Source of the DNA: Alphaproteobacteria bacterium
GTDB taxonomy: Bacteria; Pseudomonadota; Alphaproteobacteria; RF32; CAG-239
Direction: 5' to 3'
DNA length: 64,000 bases
NCBI GenBank assembly: GCA_017475705.1
Contig: JAFVFB010000030.1
Coordinates: 1-64,000, forward strand
Positions within the stretch are counted from its first letter, which is position 1; each line of letters opens with the position of its first letter. The notes under the pieces were generated by a model that was not told the DNA's origin, ran no database searches, and saw only the letters and a list, made by a program, of their open reading frames with translations. A program made the position numbers and the translations under genes. This document shows positions 44,007 to 54,144 of this stretch, in pieces.

Positions 44007-46382
44007 ATGGCAAAAAAAATAAAAAAACAAAACAATCAAATAAATACAGCATCATGGATAACTAAAATCTTAGGAATTATCATGGGAATAGGACTACTGG
44101 CCTTTTGCTTATGCCTGATATTAGGGATGATCGGTTATAATCCGGCTGACGAATCTTTTAATGTTTCGAACTCCGAAAAAATCAGCAACTTTATGGGTAA
44201 ATTTGGCTCTTATAGTGCAGATTTTATAGCAAACAGCTTTGGATTAGCTATTTTTGTGTTTTTGATTCCCGTTATGGTATGGGGATATTTACTGATTAAA
44301 CACCAAAAAATCTTGGAATTTAGAATCCGCATGCTCGCCGTTGTTATTGGAATTATCCCCTTAGCAGGGGTGTTTTATCAACTGTTTTCTGCACCACTGG
44401 AAAAAATAAATCTGCAGGGAAAGTTTAGTCCTTTATTGCCAGAAGCACTGATAAATCTATTTAAGAGTTGGAAATTAGAAGGCTATGAAAGCTCGCTGGC
44501 ACTATCTATACAGGCAATTATTGCATTGATGTCATTTAATTTGGCAGTTGGAATAACCTTTAAGCAATGGGGAAAAATAATCAAAGCTTTGTGTCATATA
44601 TCGGCGATTACATTAAAAGCCATTGGTAAATTCTTACAACGTTTGTGCCAACCTAGGGCCTTAACGGAACAAAGTTTTACTTCTGTGAATATAAAAGCAG
44701 AAAAAATCAGAAAAGAGCCCGTCCTCTCCGATAAAACAGAAACATTGCCGGATGTAAGTGCTGAAACACAAAAAACAGAAATGGAGGCACCGATTATCAA
44801 AACTAAAAAGACTGACAAAAAAACTGCAGAAGTTATCTCTATTATACCGTCGCAGGTGACAAAAGAAAGTAACGGCTATCAATTTCCTGATATAAATCTC
44901 TTAAGTAGACCCAAAGAAAAATTAGGATTAAGTATTAATGAAAAGGAATTAAATGAAACCGCACGCGCGCTAGAAACCGTTTTGGAAGAGTTTGGTGTGC
45001 ACGGGCAAATCGTAAAAATCCGCCCAGGACCAGTCGTGACACTGTTTGAACTGGAGCCAGCACCAGGAACAAAAACCTCAAGAGTTATCAGTTTGGCTGA
45101 TGATATCGCACGTTCAATGTCAGCAATATCTGTACGTATTGCGGTGGTACCAGGATCAAATACAATAGGGATTGAAATTCCGAATGCCAAAAGAGAAACA
45201 GTTTGGCTGCGTGATCTCTTAGAAGATGTGAACTTTACCGACAGTAAAAATGCCTTAAATGTTGTATTAGGCAAAGATATTGGAGGTAAAAATATTTATG
45301 CGGACCTAGCTAAAATGCCGCACTTGCTGGTGGCTGGAACAACCGGTTCCGGAAAATCTGTAGGTGTTAATGCGATGATATTATCATTACTCTATAGGAT
45401 GACGCCGGAAGAATGTAAATTTATTTTAATCGATCCGAAAATGTTGGAATTTTCGATGTACAATGGTATACCGCATTTATTAACGCCGGTGATTACCGAT
45501 CCAGCAAAAGCAGTTATCGGTTTGAAATGGGCTGTACGAGAAATGGAAGAACGTTATCGGGCAATGGCTTGCTTATCAGTGCGCAACATTAACGGCTATA
45601 ACTTAAAGTTAAAAGAATTGCGAGAAAAGGGAGAAACCCCAAAACGAACTATTCAGGTAGGCTTTGATCCGGAGACTGGAAAGCCGGAATATGAAGAGCA
45701 GCTTTTAGATACCAAGCCATTACCATACATCGTTATTGTTGTCGATGAAATGGCTGATTTGATGCTTGTCGCCGGTAAAGAAGTTGAAGCAGCAATTCAG
45801 CGTCTAGCGCAAATGGCTCGTGCTGCTGGTATTCACTTGATTATGTCAACCCAAAGGCCTTCAGTTGATGTAATTACGGGAACCATTAAATCAAATTTCC
45901 CGACCAGAATTAGCTTCCAAGTAACATCGAAAATTGATAGCCGTACAATTTTAGGTGAACAGGGGGCAGAACAATTGCTTGGTAAAGGAGATATGCTTTA
46001 TATGCCTGCAGGTTTACGCCCGCAACGTATTCATGGCGGTTTTGTTAAAGATGAGGAAGTCGAAAGTGTAGTTGAATTTATTAAATCCCAGCGCCAACCG
46101 GAATATGTTGAAGAAGTAACCGCTGGTGAACTAGAAATGAAAAATAAAGAGGCAGGAGCTTTATTTGATAAAACAGCTATGGGTATGAGTGGGGGCAGTA
46201 ATAACGACGAGCTTTATGAACAGGCTGTACAAATTGTGCGTAACGATAAAAAAGCTTCAACCAGTTACATCCAACGGCGTTTAGGGATTGGTTACAATAA
46301 AGCAGCAACAATCATTGAACGTATGGAAGCTGAAGGTGTTGTGACACCAGCAGATCATGTTGGTAGGAGAGAAGTCATATAG
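44007..46382 (+). CDS. ftsK: DNA translocase FtsK
   Basis: A septal membrane protein that pumps chromosomal DNA to complete segregation. The 791-residue protein has about four N-terminal helices (residues 15-170), a shortish linker (about 210-300, Lys/Glu/Thr rich), then alpha and beta motor domains with Walker A VAGTTGSGKSVGVNAM and Walker B YIVIVVDEMADL, and the DNA-sequence-reading gamma domain (DELYEQAVQIVRNDKKAST; SYIQRRLGIGYNKAATIIE). ATG 44007 follows GAGGGAACA; TTG 43986 is rejected. Confidence 0.96.
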   Translation: MAKKIKKQNNQINTASWITKILGIIMGIGLLAFCLCLILGMIGYNPADESFNVSNSEKISNFMGKFGSYSADFIANSFGLAIFVFLIPVMVWGYLLIKHQKILEFRIRMLAVVIGIIPLAGVFYQLFSAPLEKINLQGKFSPLLPEALINLFKSWKLEGYESSLALSIQAIIALMSFNLAVGITFKQWGKIIKALCHISAITLKAIGKFLQRLCQPRALTEQSFTSVNIKAEKIRKEPVLSDKTETLPDVSAETQKTEMEAPIIKTKKTDKKTAEVISIIPSQVTKESNGYQFPDINLLSRPKEKLGLSINEKELNETARALETVLEEFGVHGQIVKIRPGPVVTLFELEPAPGTKTSRVISLADDIARSMSAISVRIAVVPGSNTIGIEIPNAKRETVWLRDLLEDVNFTDSKNALNVVLGKDIGGKNIYADLAKMPHLLVAGTTGSGKSVGVNAMILSLLYRMTPEECKFILIDPKMLEFSMYNGIPHLLTPVITDPAKAVIGLKWAVREMEERYRAMACLSVRNINGYNLKLKELREKGETPKRTIQVGFDPETGKPEYEEQLLDTKPLPYIVIVVDEMADLMLVAGKEVEAAIQRLAQMARAAGIHLIMSTQRPSVDVITGTIKSNFPTRISFQVTSKIDSRTILGEQGAEQLLGKGDMLYMPAGLRPQRIHGGFVKDEEVESVVEFIKSQRQPEYVEEVTAGELEMKNKEAGALFDKTAMGMSGGSNNDELYEQAVQIVRNDKKASTSYIQRRLGIGYNKAATIIERMEAEGVVTPADHVGRREVI

Positions 46383-46404
46383 AACAGCACAATTTAAAGT
46401 AAAT

Positions 46405-46433
46405 AAAGGGACCATATATAGTATGGTCCTTTT
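46405..46433 (+). terminator. Rho-independent terminator after ftsK
   Basis: GGACCATA pairs with TATGGTCC around a 5-base loop, flanked by AAAG and TTTT, 22 bases after the ftsK stop. Confidence 0.75.
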
Positions 46434-46516
46434 ATCAAATAAAAAAGGCATTGTTAAGAAAATTAACAAGCGGCAATGCAAAATATAAAAACGGCTAATG
46501 GGTTATAGCCACAAAA

Positions 46517-46542
46517 GAAGAGAGGCATTTAGGCCTCTCTTC
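46517..46542 (-). terminator. Rho-independent terminator after the outer-membrane protein gene
   Basis: A perfect 10-bp stem GAAGAGAGGC/GCCTCTCTTC with a 6-base loop, followed on the minus strand by TTTTG, about 20 bases beyond the stop at 46562. Confidence 0.8.
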
Positions 46543-46561
46543 AATTAATAGAACCAAAGTA

Positions 46562-47374
46562 TTAGAACAATACTTTAGCGCGTAAACCTGCTTCATAAGC
46601 AAAGTTTGTATGCTCTTTGCCAACACTATATGTTTTGTCATGAGCATCAATCAAGTAAGACCCATAAACGCCGAGAGCGACATTGTCCTTGAGATAGTAA
46701 TCAACGGCACCATCGAACCAGGTTTCAGTACTATTCTTAGGACCATTGCCCTTAGACCATTCATAACGAACAGCACCATCAAATGCCCATTTTCCGGTAT
46801 ACTTATGGATACCAGCGCTGACAGATTGAATAATTGGTCTGTGTGATTTATCAATAATGCTATCAAAGCTGTATACAGCATATGGTGTGATGCCATTACC
46901 TAAATCTAAGCCAGCTTTCAAGTCAAATCCAAGAGCTTTCTCCCAACGATTATAAACTCTAGCACCTCCTACACGTTCTTTTCTGCCGTACCATTCTTTT
47001 GTATTAAAAGTATTATAACGACCTGAAACTTGGAACAAAACATCATCAAAACGTGTATTGTATTTTGCACCTAAGGTGTAAGCAAAATTATGGTCATTAT
47101 TATAATAACCTTCAACATCAAAAGTATTTTCAATACCGGCATTAACGCTAAATTTGTCAGTTATACCATATTCAACAAATTCGCTGGCAGTTACACCATC
47201 TTCGATATATTTTATCTTATTAAATTTAGTTTTTTCACGAGACATGGCAATGCGCGTGTCAGAAGAAATCTGTCCTTTACCTGGAACAGAAAAAGCACCT
47301 GTTAAATCTTGTGCCATTGCTTGAGAAGCAAATAAAACAGCAACAGATGCCAACAACATAGTTTTATAGTTCAT
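46562..47374 (-). CDS. Outer-membrane beta-barrel protein
   Basis: A 270-residue protein with a signal peptide (MNYKTMLLASVAVLFASQAMA), alternating hydrophobic/polar strands rich in Tyr, Gly and Asn (FAYTLGAKYNTRFDDVLFQVSGRYN; WAFDGAVRYEWSKGN) and a C-terminal phenylalanine (ANYEAGLRAKVLF-like end, here FAYEAGLRAKVLF), the signature for outer-membrane insertion. About ten to twelve strands are likely. It could be a porin or structural OMP; the family is not identified. Confidence 0.8.
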   Translation of the reverse strand: MNYKTMLLASVAVLFASQAMAQDLTGAFSVPGKGQISSDTRIAMSREKTKFNKIKYIEDGVTASEFVEYGITDKFSVNAGIENTFDVEGYYNNDHNFAYTLGAKYNTRFDDVLFQVSGRYNTFNTKEWYGRKERVGGARVYNRWEKALGFDLKAGLDLGNGITPYAVYSFDSIIDKSHRPIIQSVSAGIHKYTGKWAFDGAVRYEWSKGNGPKNSTETWFDGAVDYYLKDNVALGVYGSYLIDAHDKTYSVGKEHTNFAYEAGLRAKVLF

Positions 47375-47506
47375 CGATAAACTCCTTTATCTAGTTTCAT
47401 AAAAATAACCCTAAGGTTATGATAAAACTATATAGAACGATTTATTAACAATAAGTAAAATTATTTAGAAGGAACGTAACATATTGTTTTGAAATATTTC
47501 AAAATA

Positions 47507-47534
47507 AAAGAGAGTGCCTTTAAGCACTCTCTTT
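47507..47534 (-). terminator. Rho-independent terminator after pgk
   Basis: An 11-bp stem AAAGAGAGTGC/GCACTCTCTTT with a 6-base loop and an A/T-rich flank on the minus strand, 18 bases beyond the pgk stop. Confidence 0.8.
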
Positions 47535-47551
47535 ACAATAAAAAGGCTAAT

Positions 47552-48763
47552 CTATTTTTTCATAACAGCAACGCCAGGTAATTCTTTGCCTTCCATCCAT
47601 TCCAAGAAAGCTCCACCAGCCGTTGAAATATAAGTAAATTTATCAGCAACACCGGCATTATCTAAGGCAGAAACCGTGTCACCGCCACCGGCAACAGAAG
47701 TAAGTTTGCCAGCTTGAGTCAAAGCAGCCGCATGCTGCGCCACTTTGTTTGTGGCCTCATCAAATGGTTTCATTTCAAAAACCCCTAATGGACCATTCCA
47801 TACTAGGGTTTTGCACTCATCAAGCTTAGTATTAATTAAAGCGACAGTCTTTTCGCCCACATCCATCAAACTCCAGCCTTCTGCAGGAATCTCAGATAAA
47901 CTAACGGTTTTATGCTCAGCCATAGGTTTAAATTCTTTGGCAACAACGACATCAAGTGGTAAGATAATTTCACAATGATTGGCCTTTGCTGTAGCAATAA
48001 TTTCTTTTGCCGTATCAATCATATCCATCTGTACCAAAGAATTATTTTCATTAAGCGTATCAATGCCGCTAGCTTTCATAAAGGTATGTGCCATACCGCC
48101 AGAAATAACCAGTTTATTAACCTTTTTAACCAAATTATTAAGCAAATCAAGCTTGGTAGATACTTTTGAACCGCCGACAACCGCAATTAGAGGACGTACA
48201 GGATCATTCAAACCGGCTGTTAAAGCCTGAACCTCCTCAGCCATCAATAATCCCATTGCAGCAGGACAATTTTTTGCGGCTGCAACCATCGAAGCATGAG
48301 CACGATGTGCAGTGGAAAAAGCATCAGAAACATAAACATCAGCAGGCTCTGTAAGCGCTTTAGCAAATGTCTCATCACCTTTTTTCTCTTCATTATAAAA
48401 ACGCAAATTCTCCAGCAGTAAAATCTCATCTTGAGACATTTGTGCAATGGCTTGGGCGACTTTAGGACCAATGCAATCATCAACAAATGTAACTTTTTTG
48501 CCTAAGGCTTGCTCTAGGTCTTTAACAATATGTGAAAGAGAATTTTTCATATCCCCTTTACCTTCTGGTCGACCAAAGTGCGAAATAACGACAACTTTCG
48601 CTCCTTGCGCCATTAAATTTTTAATCGTTGGTACGGTGCGGTCAATACGAGCAGTATTTGTTACCTTAAAATTTTCATCCATCGGAACATTCAAATCTGC
48701 CCGTAGCATAACAACTTTACCAGATAAATTGCCTAAATCTTTGATTGTTTTATATTCTATCAT
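47552..48763 (-). CDS. pgk: Phosphoglycerate kinase
   Basis: A glycolytic enzyme that makes ATP from 1,3-bisphosphoglycerate. The 403-residue protein has the N-terminal signature VVMLRADLNVPMD, SHFGRPEGKG, the nucleotide-binding GGSKVSTKLDLL and the C-terminal VAGGGDTVSALDNAG, ending in TAGGAFLEWMEGKELPGV. It is intact. Gap lies 120 bases upstream on the same strand, giving a gap-pgk operon. Confidence 0.97.
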   Translation of the reverse strand: MIEYKTIKDLGNLSGKVVMLRADLNVPMDENFKVTNTARIDRTVPTIKNLMAQGAKVVVISHFGRPEGKGDMKNSLSHIVKDLEQALGKKVTFVDDCIGPKVAQAIAQMSQDEILLLENLRFYNEEKKGDETFAKALTEPADVYVSDAFSTAHRAHASMVAAAKNCPAAMGLLMAEEVQALTAGLNDPVRPLIAVVGGSKVSTKLDLLNNLVKKVNKLVISGGMAHTFMKASGIDTLNENNSLVQMDMIDTAKEIIATAKANHCEIILPLDVVVAKEFKPMAEHKTVSLSEIPAEGWSLMDVGEKTVALINTKLDECKTLVWNGPLGVFEMKPFDEATNKVAQHAAALTQAGKLTSVAGGGDTVSALDNAGVADKFTYISTAGGAFLEWMEGKELPGVAVMKK

Positions 48764-48885
48764 ATAATTATCCTTATCTTAAAAAAGAATCCCCGCCTGA
48801 TAAAAAGACGGGGAAAATCTAAAAATTAGCCGTTCACTTTGGCCATATGAGCAACTAAATCCAATACTTTGTTGGAGTAGCCCCA

Positions 48886-49881
<996 letters not shown>

Positions 49882-49981
49882 TTATTAAAATCGAGCATAA
49901 GTTAACACTAATTATGCATTTTTCAAGTGAAATTTTAAAAACCGGAAAATGTTGGAGAAGTTATCCCCCGAAAAAATAAAA

Positions 49982-50015
49982 AAATCTGCCTATACCAAGG
50001 ACGATATAGGCAGAT
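49982..50015 (-). terminator. Rho-independent terminator after the 929-residue protein gene
   Basis: A perfect 12-bp stem AATCTGCCTATA/TATAGGCAGATT with a 10-base loop, followed on the minus strand by a long T-rich run. It starts 20 bases beyond the stop at 50036. Confidence 0.88.
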
Positions 50016-50035
50016 TAGAACAAATAGATGAAAAC

Positions 50036-52828
50036 TTAGTGGACCTTATTTTCTATCCATTTAGTTAGATATGGGTTGTTTTGAGGAGAGTTACTAACCT
50101 CTTTCTGTTTTCCTTTCTGTTTCTCTAAACGCTGCTTTTCCTTTTTAACTTTGTTAGCAAACTTTTTCTTTTTTTGCATAGGGGTATTCTCTTTAACCTC
50201 GGTATTATTGACCTCAACATAAACATCTTGGTCTTTAACCTTTAGAGAAAGGACTTCATCAGCTGTTGCTTTTCTGGTAACTTTACCGGTTACTAAGTCT
50301 TCATTATATTTACCATATACAATGTTAGTAGAGGTTGTTTGATAATTTGGAACATAGACAGTATGCTCAATCAAGGTTGAATCATTCACAAAAGCTTCAT
50401 CCCGAGTAACAGTAACAGCACGGAATAACCTTTTATGGGGTTCACCAATATTTGAAGGACGGGAAGACCCAGTGGCTTGATAAGTGTGCTTACTTGGTGT
50501 GTCACAATCTTCTGTAGCAATCTGATTAACTGTACGAACAGTCTGTTTCCCTTTAACACCAAAAATACGTCCGGTGTCTGTAATACGGTCAAAAACAGAG
50601 CGGATAATAGAAGTTTGATCGGCTGTTAAGCTATCTCCGGCACAAGGCTTTCTATCAAAATAGTTTTCCATAATCTGGTTAACCAATACAAAGGCTTTAT
50701 CAGCATTTTTGTTCTTAGGATTGTTGCTAGACCAGCTTTCTGCCTGTTTCCACTGGAACAAGAGCTGTTCACCCACTAAACCGGCCCCGATTTGGCCATT
50801 TTGCAACAATAAGCTGTCATTAGCATTAATGATATCCATATATTGTTGGAACTTATCACCAAAGAACTTTTTTGTATCATTATATTCTTTTTTGGTCAAA
50901 CCAGTATTTTGATAGCCGCCACGTTCACTGACATAACCAGCAGACGGTGTTCCAACCGGAACTTTATCTGCACCTTCGATGATTTCAATTTTAACAGTAT
51001 CTTGTACTTCATCGGCTACTTTGCTGACAGCATTAGAAACTGTAGCGGTAGAAACATAAGTGTTCACAATAGAATCACTAACAATATCGATATCATCAAA
51101 ATCTGTTTGTGTTTCATCAATAACAGATGCACTAGCAGCTTTATTCTCTGCATTAGAGACGGTAGCGGTAGAAACATCAGCGTTCACAATAGAATCACTA
51201 ACAACATCAAGATCGTCAAAATCTGTTTGTGTTTCATCAATAATAGATGCACTAGTAGCCTTTTTTACTGTAGCTGAATCAGACGATATAGAATCTTCAC
51301 CATTTTCAATATAAACTTCTTGATCTTTAACTTTAAGTCCTAAAATTTGTTCTACGGTAGCAGAAGACGATGTTTTCGGAGCTAGATCTTCATTGGCTTT
51401 ATGGTAAGTAGGATGAACTTTTTCCACCTGTACAGAAGAAACATAGGTTGTATCAACTGTTAGTGTTTCTTCTCTAACAAAATCTTCATCTTCTGCTGGA
51501 GAAACCACAGCTACAGAATCATTACTAGTCTGTTCTTGGGTAACAATCTGAGGAGTTTTTGTCGTGCTAGGAGTCACTTTTGTTTCTAAAGAATTAGCAG
51601 CTTTAACTGTTTGAGCTTTCATGCTCGTAACTTTTTGGTATTGTACGGTTTCACCGCAAGGATCCTTCACGCCGCGGACATTACGATCTCCTTTAATCTG
51701 ATTAATAAACATAGCATTGCAATCATCCGGCAACTGAGCATTTTCATCACAAAGGAAGTGATGAAAAGCTTCTGCAACACGAGCAGCTTGCACTCTTTCG
51801 GCTGAAACGCCTAATTGTTCTGCTCTGTCAGCATTTGGATAGAAAGAGCGGAAGTATCTGTATGAATTGAGCACCTCATCACGGGTCCTATCCTTAAAGT
51901 GTTTTTCCATAACAGTATCAGTCAGACGACTTAATGCGTATTCATAGCCATTATTGTCATTACCATAGCTTTTATTTAAAAAGTCTACAGTACTAGCTAA
52001 ATCTTTTACAGCAACTCTGGAACTATCAACAGGAACTTTGTATGCTTGGCTTGCTTGAGTAAGGGTTATGGTTGGTGCTTGATTTTGTACATGATCAGAT
52101 GAGTCGTTAACCGTTGCGTAATTAATTTTAGCATTATTATTGGTTGCAGCAGGATTGCCATTTGTACATGAAAAAGTAAGTGCCATTAAAGAAACACTAG
52201 CAGCAGCAACAGCCATCCGGCTTTTATAGCGCTTAAATAGTGATTTGATATTATCAGAGGATGCACTAATTTTGCCTTCAAGCTTCTGTGTAAACGCTTT
52301 CATTCCAATTTGTGCGGAACGATGCATTTCGATAACACTAGCACCACGAATGGGAGATTTATCAACCACATTATGGCGTAACTGATTAAAGAAAGACATA
52401 CCGTCATCTCTAAGTGCTTTAAGACGGCGACGAATATTAAATCGTGTCATCAATTTAAAACGACCGGCAGTAAATGGTTTATCCTCATTATTAAATAACT
52501 GGCGTGAAGTATCTGCAATACCCATGTAGACAATTGCCGTTTGGGCCTCTTTTTTAGCATTATTACCCAACTCTTGGCCATTGTCATCAACAAAAAACTG
52601 ATTTTCTGTTTCGGAGCGCATATCATTTGCCAGATTAGAAACAAAGTTTTCGTCAGCAAATGTATCAGCACGCGTTAAAATAGAAGCAGAAATATTCACA
52701 GCATCAAGATTTTTAATATCTTGTTTGATTAAATGACCAAAACGATCAAAATGAACCCGACGAACCACACCGCGTCTTTGCTGACGAGAGCGGCTATTGG
52801 ACTTAAATTTACGTCTTTTATTTGACAC
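50036..52828 (-). CDS. Large single-pass protein with internal repeats, unknown function
   Basis: A 930-residue protein. Its first roughly 200 residues are basic and polar (RRKFKSNSRSRQQRRG at the N-terminus), then comes one hydrophobic segment with a cysteine (about 201-220, AVAAASVSLMALTFSC), then a long Ser/Thr/Asp-rich region. Two near-identical 40-residue units (SASIIDETQTDFDDLDVVSD-type) lie around residues 520-600. A second pair of similar segments occurs (EQILGLKVKDQEVYIE and DEVLSLKVKDQDVYVE). The start is GTG 52828 with AGGAG upstream. No family is recognised; topology suggests cytoplasmic head and extracytoplasmic bulk. Confidence 0.7.
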   Translation of the reverse strand: MSNKRRKFKSNSRSRQQRRGVVRRVHFDRFGHLIKQDIKNLDAVNISASILTRADTFADENFVSNLANDMRSETENQFFVDDNGQELGNNAKKEAQTAIVYMGIADTSRQLFNNEDKPFTAGRFKLMTRFNIRRRLKALRDDGMSFFNQLRHNVVDKSPIRGASVIEMHRSAQIGMKAFTQKLEGKISASSDNIKSLFKRYKSRMAVAAASVSLMALTFSCTNGNPAATNNNAKINYATVNDSSDHVQNQAPTITLTQASQAYKVPVDSSRVAVKDLASTVDFLNKSYGNDNNGYEYALSRLTDTVMEKHFKDRTRDEVLNSYRYFRSFYPNADRAEQLGVSAERVQAARVAEAFHHFLCDENAQLPDDCNAMFINQIKGDRNVRGVKDPCGETVQYQKVTSMKAQTVKAANSLETKVTPSTTKTPQIVTQEQTSNDSVAVVSPAEDEDFVREETLTVDTTYVSSVQVEKVHPTYHKANEDLAPKTSSSATVEQILGLKVKDQEVYIENGEDSISSDSATVKKATSASIIDETQTDFDDLDVVSDSIVNADVSTATVSNAENKAASASVIDETQTDFDDIDIVSDSIVNTYVSTATVSNAVSKVADEVQDTVKIEIIEGADKVPVGTPSAGYVSERGGYQNTGLTKKEYNDTKKFFGDKFQQYMDIINANDSLLLQNGQIGAGLVGEQLLFQWKQAESWSSNNPKNKNADKAFVLVNQIMENYFDRKPCAGDSLTADQTSIIRSVFDRITDTGRIFGVKGKQTVRTVNQIATEDCDTPSKHTYQATGSSRPSNIGEPHKRLFRAVTVTRDEAFVNDSTLIEHTVYVPNYQTTSTNIVYGKYNEDLVTGKVTRKATADEVLSLKVKDQDVYVEVNNTEVKENTPMQKKKKFANKVKKEKQRLEKQKGKQKEVSNSPQNNPYLTKWIENKVH
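51030..51259 (-). repeat. Two direct 120-bp coding repeats
   Basis: Bases 51030-51139 and 51150-51259 are near-identical over about 110 of a 120-bp period, with stretches such as GTTCACAATAGAATCACTAA exactly shared. They encode two copies of a 40-residue acidic unit inside the large protein and look like a recent duplication. Confidence 0.9.
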
Positions 52829-53012
52829 CTTTTTTCTCCTAAAACAACTTTATTTAAAGGCAGTATATAATAAAAAAAACATAATTTCAATATTTTTTTT
52901 GTCAATTTTAAATATTTTTTAAAAAAATGTCAAATAAGGCAAAAATAAAAAAGTTGCACAATAAAAGATAAAGCAATATAACAAAAAAAACGAAATAAGA
53001 AAAGAGGATACA

Positions 53013-54095
53013 ATGCGTGTTGATATATTTGATTTTGAGCTGGATAAAGAACTGATTGCAAATGAACCGGTAAACCCGAGGGATAGCTCAAAATTATTGG
53101 ATTTAATGGATGAAAATACAATAACGGACCGTCATTTCTATGATTTGCCGGATATTTTGCGTCCAGATGACATACTTGTATTTAATGATACTAAAGTAAT
53201 CCCTGCAAGACTCTATGGCAAAAGAGGAGAGGCTGAAGTTGAAGTAACATTATATCATCCTGAAGATGGGCAGACTTGGTGGGCATTTATTAAAAATTCC
53301 AAAAGATTGCATGAAGAGGATATAATCACATTTTATAACGCAGAAATACCTGTTAGTTCCTCGGAATTTAAAGCTAAAGTGCTTAAGAAAAATAGTGAAG
53401 ATGGGGTGCTACTGGAATTTTTATGCGCTGTTGATATATTGGCAGAATTACTTGAAAAATATGGTTTAATGCCGTTACCGCCATATATCAAGCGTGATAA
53501 ACCGAATGCAGGAATTTGGAACCGCTATAATGACAAAGAAAATTATCAAACTGTATATGCTAAGTACGAAGGAGCAGTTGCCGCCCCCACTGCTGGATTG
53601 CATTTTACCAATAAAGTATTGCAACGTTTACAAGAAAAAGGTATCAAAAAGGTTTTTTTGACCCTACATGTTGGAGCAGGAACTTTTTTGCCGGTAAAAA
53701 CCGATGATACTAAAGACCATAAAATGCATGCCGAATATGGTATTATTAGCAAAGAAGCTTGTGATATTATCAATGCAGCCAAGCAAAATCACCAGAGAAT
53801 TATTGCGGTTGGAACAACTTCGGTACGTTTGCTGGAAAGTGCCGCTGATAGCCAAGGTATACTTCATCCTTTTAAGGGGGAAACATCCATCTTCATCACC
53901 CCAGGTTACAAGTTCAAAATCATCGATGGAATCATTACTAATTTCCATTTACCTAAATCAACGCTATTTATGCTGATTTGTGCAATTGCCGGAACCCAAA
54001 GGATGAAAGCTGCTTATAAACATGCAATAGAACAAAAATATCGCTTTTATTCCTACGGCGATAGCTCAATTTTAAAATGTGTAAATAAAATTTAA
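53013..54095 (+). CDS. queA: tRNA preQ1(34) S-adenosylmethionine ribosyltransferase-isomerase QueA
   Basis: It adds the epoxyqueuosine side chain to preQ1 in the tRNA anticodon from SAM. The 360-residue protein shows the family blocks: MRVDIFDFELDKELIANEPV, ILVFNDTKVIPARLYGKR, LPLPPYIKRD, YAKYEGAVAAPTAGLHFT, LHVGAGTFLPVKTDD, GTTSVRLLES and TNFHLPKSTLFMLI. AGAGGATAC precedes ATG 53013. Tgt, the usual neighbour, is not in the window. Confidence 0.96.
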   Translation: MRVDIFDFELDKELIANEPVNPRDSSKLLDLMDENTITDRHFYDLPDILRPDDILVFNDTKVIPARLYGKRGEAEVEVTLYHPEDGQTWWAFIKNSKRLHEEDIITFYNAEIPVSSSEFKAKVLKKNSEDGVLLEFLCAVDILAELLEKYGLMPLPPYIKRDKPNAGIWNRYNDKENYQTVYAKYEGAVAAPTAGLHFTNKVLQRLQEKGIKKVFLTLHVGAGTFLPVKTDDTKDHKMHAEYGIISKEACDIINAAKQNHQRIIAVGTTSVRLLESAADSQGILHPFKGETSIFITPGYKFKIIDGIITNFHLPKSTLFMLICAIAGTQRMKAAYKHAIEQKYRFYSYGDSSILKCVNKI

Positions 54096-54144
54096 CTATT
54101 CTGCGCTAGATTGCGCCTAGATAGTTAATTCTGAGGAGCAAACG

